Positions 1 to 10,253 of a stretch of DNA of 64,000 nt are shown here, in pieces. This stretch comes from Sphaerolaimus hirsutus (Eukaryota; Nematoda; Chromadorea; Monhysterida; Sphaerolaimidae): positions 19,381,206-19,445,205 of the forward strand of contig OZ038453.1 in assembly GCA_964036195.1 (NCBI GenBank), in the 5' to 3' direction. Positions within the stretch are counted from its first letter, which is position 1. Each line of letters starts with the position of its first letter. The translations under genes and the position numbers were made by a program. The notes under the pieces are model-generated. The model did no database searches, had not been told where the DNA came from, and saw nothing but the letters and a program-made list of their open reading frames with translations.

Positions 1-51
1 CAGAAAAATAGCGCCAAGCGCCAAAGGCGCCATGGCGCTTTTCCATCACTA
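1..51. mobile_element. Right end of a GGCGCC-bodied hAT-like element, truncated by the window edge
   Basis: Starts inside GGCGCC/GGCGCTT iterations and ends with the same terminal sequence (CCATCACTA) that closes the complete copies elsewhere in this window. The left end and its target duplication lie outside the window, so the 8-bp test cannot be made here; the candidate right flank is TCCGGGAC. Confidence 0.7.
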
Positions 52-454
52 TCCGGGACTGCCACCAGTAAAACATCCATCATTTTCCACTCGAAAAATC
101 CCCCAATAAAATTATCCGATCCAAAAAACCCAGTGTCTTCATTATCAAACAAATACGGTACATGCATTATCCTTCATTCATACTATGCACATGCAATCGT
201 TCATTCACGGACGCATGCAACCGTTAATTTGTACATGCCTAGCTAGCGCCTACATAGCATTTTGTTTCACGTCTGATTGAATGATGGGCAGTGTGTCGGG
301 TGAGTGTAGGTGTGCAGTTTATAATATACACATATACATAAATATTGATCAGACCAGAGCGCTATATATTTTAGCGAAATTTACCGTATCTAAATGAATA
401 AGGTCACGTGATAAACTATCACTATGTTAGCCAATAGTGAGAGCGATGTAGTGT
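52..454. other. Non-coding, no feature seen
   Basis: Mixed AT-rich sequence without a supported coding exon or repeat end. Only short chance reading frames are present. Confidence 0.5.
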
Positions 455-1098
455 AGTGTGAAATCCTCGAAAAGTCCCCCCTCAAATAACTGTATTACCT
501 CGAATTACCCACCCTTGAATTAACCCCCCCCTCGAATTAAACCCCCCCCCCCCTCAAAATGCGCTGTCGAAATAATAACCCCCCCCCCTCGAAATACCCT
601 CCCCGCCGGAATGATGTACATCATGTATGCAATGTACATGATGTATTTATTACTGCTAATTTGAATTGCAGGCAGCTACACATACCGTATTACCTCGAAT
701 TATCCCTCCCCCTTGAATTAACCCCCCTCGAATTAAACCCCCCACCTCAAAATGGCCTGGAAAAATAATAACCCCCCTTCGAAATACCCCCCCTTCGGAA
801 TGGTGTACATCACGTACGTAATAAATACGTAATGTATGCAATGTACACGATGTATATCACTGCTAATTTGCATTGCAGCTACACATAGACTAGGTGTAGC
901 TATCTACGTTTTTATGTCCAAATTTATCCTGTTTATTATCTGTTTTGTGTATGCAAATGCCTACTATTTACTACGATCCTTACGAAAATTTCCGACGAAA
1001 TAATAACCCCCCCCTCGAATAACCCCCCTCGAATTAAACCCCCTCAAATTTTGCTGGCGAAATAATAAACCTCCATGGGGGTATTTCGAGGTAATACG
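455..1098. mobile_element. Cluster of CCTCGAAATACCCCC-motif element arms (CCGTATT family)
   Basis: Contains several C-runs in the form CCTCGAATTACCC / CTCGAAATACCCCC, an internal CCGTATTACCTCGAA end beginning at about 685 after TA, and a right end GAGGTAATACG at 1088-1098. The usual TA after the right end is replaced by AC. At least two partly overlapping copies seem to be collapsed or nested here, so outer boundaries are uncertain. Segments near 600-660 and 830-880 (ATGTACATCATG-type) recur inside other copies at 7.5-7.8 kb. Confidence 0.6.
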
Positions 1099-1577
1099 AC
1101 AACTTTATGTACTTTATACATTATCATCAAATAAAACTTTGACTAATGAGGTAGATTTTTCCCATTAACTTTCATTAACGACTTATGCATTCTTTGAGAT
1201 CATATTTATCGTGTGGGCGTATTAGAAAAAAACTGATTTGTTACAGCGACGTCACAAATGAGTCCGGATTTTTCAGTTTTTATGTCAACAACAAATAATA
1301 TTTAGCTTTATAAGGACTGAATTTTGTTCCTGCTTTTCTCTTTTCTAGATTATTTCCTTGTTGAAGCTTTATTTTAAAATATTCCTGTGTTTGTGTGTTT
1401 AACAATAGCAGAGCAACGCTAACACGCTAACATAGCAATGCTTTAAGTATCATTGGCACGTTTCCAACGTGAAACACAAAAAAACTGGCCGTGCAGAGTG
1501 TCATGTCATTGGCGTATATCCGTTTTCAAATGAGTGCGCAGCTATCGTTTAAATCATCGAAACTTCTCAGTATTGTG

Positions 1578-2482
1578 TAGTGATGGAATGGCGCCATGCC
1601 GCTGGCGCCATTTGAGGGCGCCAAAGGGCGCCGCGCCATGGCGCCATTGGCGCTTGGCGCCCTTTTTCTGTGGCGCCGTTGGCGCCTGGCGCCCACATTC
1701 TGAAAGGCGCCATGGCGCCCTTGGCGCTTGGCGCCCTTTTTCCGTGGCGCCATTGGCGCCTGGCGCCCTGCTTTAGATGGGCGCCAAAAAGGCGCCAGCA
1801 GGGTTTCACGGTGAGTGCTGTGTAAACGAAAAAAAAATGAAAAACGCATCCGTGGATGATCTAAATTCGCCAGAAAAATGGACGGAGTGGTGTGAGTGGG
1901 TGGGAATCTTTCGTCCAACGGTTCATCAGATCTGTCTGACGGATCAGAAGACAAGAATGATGGACCGTCTAACTTGCAAAATCATAAATAAACGATTTAA
2001 ATCGTTGCAATTAGGAAACATTGTTTGGAAAGGTCTATTTGTGATGAGTGGATTGTTGTCAAATGACAATTTCCATTGCGTTTGAATTCGTCATATGGAT
2101 TTTATTCAAAAAAATTTTGTTGCTAGCCTTGTTATTGTTCATTACATCCTGGAGAACGCGAATTAAGAAGTGAATGCACGTACAATGGTGCTGTAGAAAC
2201 ATTTTTAGCACACGCATGGTGTTGTATGCACTTTTTTATCCTGGCGCCCTTGGCGCCTGGCGCCCTATTTTCCAAATGGCGCCATGGCGCCCTTGGCGCT
2301 TGGCGCCCTCTTTCCGTGGCGCCCCTGGCGCCTGGCGCCCACTTTCTGTATGGCGCCATGGCGCCCTTGGCGCCTGGCGCCCTTTTTTTGTGGCGCCCTT
2401 GGCGCTTGGCGCCCACTTTCCGAATGGCGCCATGGCGCCCTTGGCGCCTGGCGCCATTTTTTCTGGCGCTTTTCCATCACTA
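1578..2482. mobile_element. Complete 905-bp hAT-like element with GGCGCC arrays; TSD GTATTGTG
   Basis: Begins TAGTGATGGAATGGCGCC and ends GGCGCTTTTCCATCACTA, a terminal inverted repeat. It is flanked by a perfect 8-bp direct repeat GTATTGTG (1570-1577 and 2483-2490). Both ends hold arrays of GGCGCC, GGCGCTT and GGCGCCC words. The middle (about 1810-2210) is non-repetitive and has no recognisable transposase, so it looks non-autonomous. An 8-bp duplication is typical of the hAT superfamily. Confidence 0.9.
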
Positions 2483-2561
2483 GTATTGTGTCATTTAAAA
2501 ATTCATCTATGTATTTAATAGGGGGTTTGAAATTCGAATCTTGCGATCTGTCTGGCGTGGC

Positions 2562-3429
2562 CAACGATGGGTAAGTTCTCCAAAAAAAAAACACTTTCTG
2601 TGTTTTGAGTTTTTCAAAAATGAATACCTGTGTTTTGAGTTTTTTTCTCGAAAAAAACTTGAGTAACTCTGTTTTTATTTCTGTGTTTTTTGTAAAAACT
2701 CTAGTTTTTTGAGTTTTTCCAAAAAAAATTTGATTTACGGCATTTCGATGTGGAAACAGTGGTTTTCTTATACTATATTGGTTTTGCACATGTTTTAGCC
2801 CCACATAACATCTGTGTATTCATCCAAGTGTCGTAAAAGTCTATGTACAAACAGGATATATTTGAAATAAACGTGTAGATAGCTGCACAATCTCGTGCAG
2901 TCTGTGTAGCTGCGATGCATATTAGCAGTAATAAATACACCATATACATTGGATAATACATGTACATCATCCCAGAGGGAGGTATTTGGAGGGGGGCTTA
3001 TTATTTTGCCATTCCATTTTGAGGGGGGTTAATTCGAGGTAAAATGGTATACTGAAACATGTTGAAACTTAAATTGTCAATTCCACCAGGATATGTGCAA
3101 TTGTGCATGCCATCTTTAATTTCTTCTTTGTTCCATAATAAAATATGAATACATTTACCTATGTACATATTATTTACAAATACTATACATGCATATCTTA
3201 TATTGTTGAATTAGTTTAGCTGAATTCATGTGAATTCAACCACTCCGCTGAAAAAACTCAAAAAACTTTTCTGTGTTTCCGTGTTTCTGTGTTTCTGTGT
3301 TCTCCAAAAAAAAACTCATTTGAGTTTTGAGTTTTTCAAAATTTGTGAGTTTCCGTGTTTCTGTGTAAAACAAAAACACAGAAACTCAATGAGTTTCTGT
3401 GTTCAATTTCTGTGTTCTTTCCATCGTTG
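2562..3429. mobile_element. 868-bp hAT-like element, CAACGATGG ends, CTGTGTTTT body; TSD GGCGTGGC
   Basis: Ends CAACGATGG...CCATCGTTG are inverted repeats flanked by a perfect 8-bp repeat GGCGTGGC (2554-2561 and 3430-3437). Subterminal zones are arrays of CTGTGTTTTGAGTTTTT words. The core (about 2760-3200) contains a fragment of the CCTCGAAATACC family (2975-3050). The core is closely similar to that of the element at 16161-17329, so these are two copies of one family. Confidence 0.9.
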
Positions 3430-3493
3430 GGCGTGGCGTGCGGAAATTTTATCACACGATATTTTATGACGCTAGCTAAAAATGGTGCGTGAC

Positions 3494-4036
3494 TAACGAT
3501 GGCAAACACAAATTCGAAAATTCGAAAACACTTTCCAATTTTTGATTCTCTTTCAGAGTTTCCAACTGTCATATCTCCCCAGAATAAAAAACACTCAAAA
3601 TCGATTTTTTCCCCTAAAAATTCGAAAATTTGAAAACGTTTTCGAATTTTCCATTTTTTCCCTATTTTTGGAAGAGTAACATAAAAATGCAGAAACTCAG
3701 TTCAAAACATCATTATTACATGAATTTATTTGTATTTAGCGACAGAACAAAATATTGCAGCCAGACCAGACATGTCTGCTTAACAGCTAAGAAGGCAATG
3801 AAACATGAAAATGTATTCAAAATTCACCAGAAAAGTTCGAAAATGCAGTAATTAAATGGAATTTTTTTCGAAAAGCCCTGAAAAAGATCAAAAAATTCGA
3901 AAAGTAGTCAAAAGGATCCGAAAATTCGAAAACTGAAATCGAAAATTCAAAATCTATTTTCGGAAAAATTTGAAAATTCGTTCATGGAAAACACTTAAAA
4001 ATGTAAATAATTTTTCCACAGGGTTTGCCATCGTTA
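3494..4036. mobile_element. 543-bp hAT-like element, TAACGATGGCAAA ends, TTCGAAAA body
   Basis: Begins TAACGATGGCAAA and ends TTTGCCATCGTTA. Flanks are TGCGTGAC and CGCGTGAC, a 7/8 match consistent with an aged target duplication. The interior is dominated by AAAATTCGAAAA iterations near both ends. No coding capacity. Confidence 0.8.
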
Positions 4037-4225
4037 CGCGTGACTAATCAGTGGATCAGATTGAATCTGTCCACTATTATGGTGCAGAGTGGATCAAAGT
4101 GAACTTTGATGGGGAGTTATTTTGCGCTCAATTCAGCTAGCAGGGGCAGTTATTCGAGGGGGACTAAATCCATGATATACGGTATGTTGCCCGATTTGAT
4201 CGATTAAAAAAAACTGTTCTACCTA

Positions 4226-4636
4226 CCGTATTTTTTCGAAATACCCCCCTCCGTGGTGTGATTGTTTCAGAGTGCACATTTTGAGGGGGGTTTAACGAGG
4301 GGGGGGGGTATTATTTCGCCAGAAATTTTTTGTACACCCAGTACTAATTTGTTGTTTGTAAAGTACGCAGATGTAGAAAAATGCAACAATAACTGCCATG
4401 TATAAGAGTCTGTAGAGTTATGTAAGTATGTAAATGGTAAGCCCTGTTCTAACACCACAGCCGTTGTGTTTAACGAATTTTCTGCATTGCCCGGATCACA
4501 AACCGCAGCTTTTGTGATTTACATTCTCTTTACACTCAATTTGGGGGAAAGGTCATTTCTAGGGGGGGGGGGGGGTTAAAAATTCAAAGTGGCTGTTTTG
4601 AGGGGTTGGGTACTTTAAGTATACGAGAAAATACGG
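4226..4636. mobile_element. CCGTATT-family inverted-repeat element
   Basis: Left end CCGTATTTTTTCGAAATACCCCCC after TA; right end GAGAAAATACGG followed by TA. The body has G-run or C-run copies of the terminal motif, and shares its middle (a TACATT...CACTCAATTT segment) with copies at 18.4, 40.8 and 58.6 kb. Confidence 0.7.
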
Positions 4637-4805
4637 TAAGTATTTTTGATAAGGCGATTTGGGCCATCGAAAAATAATCGTCGAAAATGTCCCGAAGCCC
4701 CCCGAAAATGTCTTTTACCATATCTTTCAGGCAGCCCCAGTTAATGTATTCATGTATCGGAAATCATACGCTACCAGATTCAGTATCGTATTTATAGTGA
4801 CAGGA

Positions 4806-4872
4806 TAGCACGATGGCGTTGGCGCCATTTTCTCTGGCGCATGCGCCATTTTTCGGCGCTTTCCCATCACCA
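4806..4872. mobile_element. Degraded short GGCGCC element
   Basis: A 67-bp stretch with GGCGCCATTTT and GGCGCATGCGCC words ending GGCGCTTTCCCATCACC. It resembles the ends of the TAGTGATG family, but the left terminus is poor (TAGCACGATGG) and no 8-bp duplication is seen. Confidence 0.5.
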
Positions 4873-5446
4873 GCGTGATTCCCAATCTGACTGGCGGCAC
4901 TTTCAAAGAACACCAAATTTCGGTCATTTTGCGTTTTTGCGCTAACTTAAATAGATCAACTGGTCTGACCGTCCGTTATGTCAGATGTGCCATTCTAGGA
5001 GTATGTAGAGAAACTTTTATTTTTGACATTTGGTTTGCGAAATTCCACACTGTGCAGCGAATACATTGGCGTCAATTTAATGTCAGCAAAATTTTTTCCA
5101 GTGGTCGTTTCTGGGCAGGATTGTATTTCAACTTGCAAATGCCAAAGCAAATAAAGCTTTTTCAATCACTGTCATACATACCAGTAGATGTTAGACAATG
5201 ATACACACTGCACTGTGATGATTTCTACATTGCACAATTATGTTCATATTCAGAAGAATTTTAATTCAAAATACCTATAAATAGCATAAATTCGAAAAAT
5301 ATCCGAATACTTTTTTTTTCATAAGTACCGACTACCAGCCAACTGTACATTTTTGGTTCTAATCAGTAAAAGTCATGCACTTTTTTCGTGCTCTTCTGGC
5401 ATATCTTTACTAAAATGTGAAGGCCCAAATACCCGATTCCAGGTAC

Positions 5447-5625
5447 TTTTCCCCCCGTGGACAACTTGCCCCCGGAGTGTGTTGTATTAGCGTTTTGTCC
5501 GTGTTGTATTAGCGTTTTGTCCGTGTTGCATTAGCGTTTTGTCGTGTTGCATTACCGTTATGTCGTGTTCCATTAGCGTTATGTCCGCACGGACCACGCG
5601 GGGAAGAAGTCCATGGGGGGAAACG
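5447..5625. repeat. Inverted-repeat element with about 22-bp tandem core
   Basis: Arms TTTTCCCCCCGTGGACAACT and, inverted, TTTCCCCCCATGGACTTCTT enclose about five tandem copies of a unit GTGTTGTATTAGCGTTTTGT (5478-5586). A larger relative with a similar end and a similar unit (GTGTTGCATTGATGTTTTGT) lies at 50.6-52.05 kb. Confidence 0.6.
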
Positions 5626-6777
5626 TGAAGTTAACGCAAATAGCCACCCCCAAACCCCCCCCCCAACATTGTGCATGTTTTTATTATATTTGTATGCTTC
5701 AAACTTTCTACTTCAATTTTCTCATAATCCATCTTTTGCAGAACAGTGTAATTATTTTAAAGATACACCCTCCAAAACTTCGTGAAAAAAGCAACGGAAA
5801 AACATGTATTGAATGAAGAAATACGTTTGGATCAAAATTTGCTATTTCCTAATTACAAAAAGTTGCTATAAATTTATTCAAGAATACTGTAAATTGAAAA
5901 AGTTCAAATGGTATTCATAATTAAAGAGCATGAAAATGTGCATGCTATTCTGCTTCATAAATATGCATACTGTATCCATTCATAAGTGTGTCGCTGTTGC
6001 ATATAACATAAAGCATGTGTGTAGTATCCATACGCATTGACGCATGTGAAAGGCTGGTTTTCTTTCATCAGAATTCAGTGCCGAACTTGTACAGGATACA
6101 CACTCTTCCACGTGCGGTGCCACCCACTGGATGTGCCAAAGTTTCTTCACAGGTGCATTTGTAATGGTTTTACCACATATCCTGGGCATAAAAGACCCAG
6201 GGGAGTTTTTTCATCACAGTTTTTGGGGGAGTTTTTCAAGGGGGAGTTATTTTTTCTCAGAATTACATTATGCATCTGTTGTCATGCCATAGGCTAATAT
6301 TCCTTTGTACTTCGATTTCGTACACTGCACTGCTTTCGCAGCCCAGGCATAGCGTTATTTGTTCTGTCTGACTTCGTTGATTGTTAGGTATTTTAAATTA
6401 ACCCAAAACTTTTTCCGCTTTTACAGAGGGAGAATTTTTTTCCTTACTCAGTCAACAGGGGGAGTTATTCACAGGAGGGAGTTACTCATGGGGGTCTTAT
6501 CGGAGTATATACGGTACTTTTGAAAGTGTGTGGAAACATGTTCAACTGCTTGCACACTCAATTTGGTGAATGTCATGTGATTTATACTGCCCCAGAGTCC
6601 CAGTTTCCACAGACCGCAGTGTGTCATAATCACGCGTATGTCAAAAGCACCCGCTAAGCTACACGTATGTACACTTATCGCCCTCACTGGTGTCACGTCT
6701 ATAGGTGCGTATCAATTCCCCCTGGTTGAAGCAAGCAGTGCCCGCAAACAACGCGCTACTTCTTGGGCGCCGCCGCA
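5626..6777. other. Non-coding with element fragments
   Basis: AT-rich to about 6180. From 6185 to 6516 are arms of a CCGTATT variant (GGGGGAGTTATTC words, ending GGAGTATATACGGTA). A GC-rich patch (6720-6777, including GGGCGCCGCCGCA) is single-copy sequence into which the next element inserted. No gene supported. Confidence 0.45.
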
Positions 6778-8138
6778 CAGTGTTGTTAAAAGTACTCTAC
6801 TTTTTTCGAAGTAAACGTAAATGTAAAGTGTTTTATTTTTACTCACCACTGCGCTGGGTACAGAAAACGTAAAGTCAATTTTTTTACTTTTACACTGCGA
6901 GTACATGGTGAGTACACGTAAATACCCGTATTTTTACTCATGGAAAACGTAAAAGCCAGTATTTTTTTGTGGTTTGTTCCCAGAAAAACATAAAAGTGTG
7001 TAAAAAGTAAAAGTGAGAGAACCGTATTTCCTCAAATACCCCCAGGGGGTTTATTTTTTCAGAGTGGAAATTTTGAGGGGGGTATTTCGAGGGGGGCCTA
7101 TTCGAGGGGGGGGGGGGTATTATTTCGTCAGAAAATTTCGTGCACTTCATAGTAAGGAACACGCTTTTTCATACCTAAAACCGGTTATCAACATGACAAA
7201 ATAGGATATATTGGACCTATAAACGTACATCGCTATACAAACTGTGTATATGTGGTGTATATATAGTGTATACCGTATTACCTCGAAATACCCCCATGGG
7301 GGTTTATTATTTCGCCAGCAAAATTTGAGGGGGGGTTTATTCGAGGGGGGGGTTTATTCGAGGGGGGGGTTTATTATTTCGTCAGAAATTTTCGTAAGGA
7401 TTGTAGTAAATGGTAGGCATTTGCGTACCCAAAATAGGTAATAAATGTGTCCAAACAGGATATATTTGAACATAAAAATGTAGATAGCTACACAAACTAC
7501 TCTTATGTGTAGCTGCAATGCAAATTAACAGTAATATACATCATGTACATTGCATACATGACGTATTTATTATGTACATGACGTACATCATTCCGAAGGG
7601 GGGGGGGGTATTTCGAGGGGGGGTTTATTATTTCCCCAGCCCATTTTGAGGGGGGGGTTAATTCGAGGGGGGGGTTTATTCAAGGGGGGGGATAATTCGA
7701 GGTAATACGGTATATGCAAACTAGCAGCAATAGCATCATGTACATTGTATGCATGATGTACATCATTCCAGATGGGGGGTATTTCGAGGGGTGGTTTATT
7801 TTTTCCCCAGCTCAAAAACACCTGGGGGTATTTCGAGGGTGGGGGGTTATTCAGGGGGGGTTAATTCAGGGGGGTATTTCTAGGAAATACTGTAGTTACT
7901 TTCACTACCCATCGCCACTTGAATCAATTTTGCTGCCATTTTCGCAAATTTGAGTCGTTTTTGCTTCTTATTCCACCAGTTTATTTAACGTTTTACGCTT
8001 TCTGTACTCGCGTAAAAAGTACACTTCAAGTTTATTTCAAGGTACAGGTATTTTTTTCGGACGAAACGTAAACATATTTACTCAGTACTCGAGTAAACGT
8101 ATTTTTCGAGAAAACGTAAATACGTTTTAACAACCATG
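6778..8138. mobile_element. GTTGTTAAAA-ended element with nested CCGTATT elements
   Basis: Begins CAGTGTTGTTAAAAGTAC and ends GTTTTAACAACCATG, the ends of the family seen intact at 39732-40221. Subterminal zones are made of ACTTTTAC, GTAAACGTA and AGTACTCGAGTA words. Flanks CCGCCGCA/CCGTCCAG match at only 5/8 positions, so the target duplication is not convincing. The centre is filled by CCGTATT-family copies (7022-7892, with 7273-7710 nested). Confidence 0.65.
7022..7892. mobile_element. CCGTATT element carrying a second copy (7273-7710) inside it
   Basis: Outer arms CCGTATTTCCTCAAATACCCCC (7022) and GGAAATACTG (ending 7892). The inner copy runs CCGTATTACCTCGAAATACCC to GGTAATACGG and is flanked by TA on both sides. 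Both bodies are long G-run iterations of GGGGGGTATTTCGAGG. Confidence 0.7.
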
Positions 8139-8830
8139 CCGTCCAGCCCTCTGGCAATCATCACGCGAGATGTGTCTCCGTCTCGCCGCCCGCAACATAA
8201 CAGCGGGGCTAGTAATAATGGCACTTTGTGTCGCCTGCGCGTGTCGCCGCATCGAAGCTTCGTGTTGAAGAGACTGCACGCGCGCGACTTTGTTGCGAGT
8301 GGGAGTCGACCCGAGTCGACCTGAGTCGAGTTTTTATTTGAGTCGATTTTTTGTTTCGGGTCGAAATCGCGCGATTAAGTGTTATGAATTTGAGTCCCGA
8401 TTTTGGAGCGTGTCCTTTTCATCATTTTGATCGTGTCTGATGAAATCAACCTGAACCATGACAACATGGCATTTTACATGACATGTAAATATTGTGTGAC
8501 ATTTTACATGACATTTTGCAGTGTGCGGAACTGGCCCCTGGCAGGCATCTCAACTATCATTTCACTTCCGCTTATCGCGATCCAACCCGAAGTTTGTCGA
8601 GACTTTTCCCATCACTATCGCGCCTAAAATTAGCAACTTTCGGCTGCGTGTGTTTTCGTACTTTCGCAGGACAGATTAGCATCGTGTGTTTTACCGCCCT
8701 CCGCAATATTTTTGTGAATGACGCAAATCTTGTGAATGACGCGCACACTCGTACCCCATTGAGACCGGTTCTCAGCGATCTAAATTTATATCTGCTTGTA
8801 AACATCGCACTAATCAGTTCTGTTTTTTGA
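8139..8830. promoter_or_regulatory. CpG-rich single-copy sequence upstream of the DGK gene (possible promoter or 5' exon)
   Basis: Two CpG-rich patches (8139-8380 and 8560-8830) stand out from AT-rich surroundings and lie 0.7-1.3 kb before the first recognised DGK exon. Between them, 8478-8548 is half of an inverted-repeat element ending TGCGGAACTGGCCCCTGG, the same end as the insertion in receptor gene B. A promoter or untranslated exon is only an inference; I see no definite TATA box or splice donor. Confidence 0.25.
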
Positions 8831-8864
8831 GTAAATGTTGAGATTCAGGTGATGTTTCTGTTAT

Positions 8865-9031
8865 TGGACAAGTGACAAGAAAAGTGTTAAGTTGTAAGAA
8901 AAAGTGTGGATGATAAGTTTTGTAACAAAACTTTTGAGACGATCCAATCCCTCATACTTGTCACTTTTCTCTCAAATAAAACTTATGATATGACATAACT
9001 TACCGCTTAGCACTTTTGTGTCACTTGTCCC
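8865..9031. mobile_element. Short inverted-repeat element (MITE)
   Basis: Left GGACAAGTGACAAGAAAAGT and right, inverted, GGGACAAGTGACACAAAAGT make roughly 25-bp terminal repeats around about 110 bp of AT-rich sequence. No coding capacity. Confidence 0.65.
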
Positions 9032-9505
9032 ATTTTGGAATTAGTCCGTGATGATGCTACGTGCTGCGCTTTTATTTACCTAGTGTTGTTGTTGTTTACG
9101 TTTACCTACCTGATTGGAACACTTGACAAAATGCATTGACAATTTTGCCATTTTGTAGGTAATTGAGATGGTTTTTGTCTATTTCATGTTTAAGTTTAAT
9201 AGTTATTGTGTCATTGTATTAAGCAACATCCTTGTTTCCGAAATTTCTACACTTTCTTCAACAAAAAAAAACAATTGAAAATTTAAACTATAATTTTTTT
9301 TCCTTGCACAGGTAAACACTAAGTGTTACTTAATCAATCAAAAATGCTTGGCTCCAAATAAGCTATTTACAGCAGTGAAAAAATCCAACTACAACTGAAT
9401 CAACCTATAAAAAAAATAAAAAAAATTAAAAACCCAATTTTAAGTTACCCGCCAGCAGAGTACACCAAAAAAACTGTCAAAAAGTGAGCAAAATCGTGAC
9501 ACAAA

Positions 9506-10253
9506 ATGACAGCAGAAGGTGAAAATGTGGACACTGTTCTGGCTGCTGATTGGCTGGGCAAAGATCATGGCCATTTTTTCTCAAAAAAGTCATTTGCAAA
9601 GCCCACAGTTTGTCATCATTGTGGTGAGAGGATTTGGGGCATTTTGTCAGATGGATATGTCTGTGATGGTTAGTTTGGTTGTGGTTGGGGGGGGGGGTTT
9701 CGGGGGTTTGTAGGTGTGTTTGTAGGTTTTCTATATGTAGTGAATTTATATTTAGAATGATGCACATACACTAGTTGCTCGAATAATTCCCCAGGAGAAA
9801 TATGTTTCATCCGACTTTTATGAAAATATTCCAGAGGGAGGATTATTCAAGGGAGGGATTATTATTTTGTCAAAATTTTCAAGCATCTATCTATCAACTC
9901 ATTTAATGAAACATGCTTTATTCACAACATAACATGCCATTTTTGTTAAAATTATACATAAATTTTTATCATAGGCCTAGATGCTAGAGTGGGTAATTAT
10001 TCGAGGCGGTAATAAATTTTCCTTGTCTGTCTAACAGAGGTAATTATTTAAGAGGGGGAATTATTCAAAAAATACGGTAATTAATCACATTTTCTTACTC
10101 ATTGACATTCGAACATTCTGTTCAAAGCAAGCTCTCTGGACAATAAACATGTGATTTTTTTTTCACTTTTCAGTTTGCAACTTCACCTGCCACGAGAAAT
10201 GTCTCAAAACCGTCGCGTCCTATTGTTCCGCCGTGGCCAGCCAACTCATCAAG
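9506..10253 (+). CDS. DGKQ: DGK exons 1-2: start and first C1 domain
   Basis: Exon 1 (9506-9668) opens [16 protein letters not shown] and carries the C1 core: a His at residue 23, then CHHC at 36-39 (H-x12-C spacing), WG and GYVCD. Exon 2 (10174-10253) supplies [18 protein letters not shown], completing the Cys/His zinc ligands. C1 domains bind diacylglycerol or membranes in this family. The GC content of exon 2 is clearly higher than that of the surrounding intron. Confidence 0.92.

Noticed and set aside
1526-2804. Overlapping long frames rich in Ala, Pro, Arg and Trp on both strands
   Set aside because: They are translations of GGCGCC arrays within a transposon; the same pattern recurs at 18.0, 19.0, 46.2, 47.2 and 49.6 kb. 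Not proteins.
7590-7700. G-runs as telomere or functional G-quadruplex sequence
   Set aside because: The G-runs are fixed parts of the GGGGGGTATTTCGAGG word of a mobile family and lack telomeric (TTAGGG) periodicity. Quadruplex formation is possible but nothing in the sequence supports a role.
8136-8324. 62-codon frame as a separate gene or upstream DGK exon
   Set aside because: It begins at the edge of an inserted element, has no recognisable motif and no convincing donor; it reflects CpG-rich composition.
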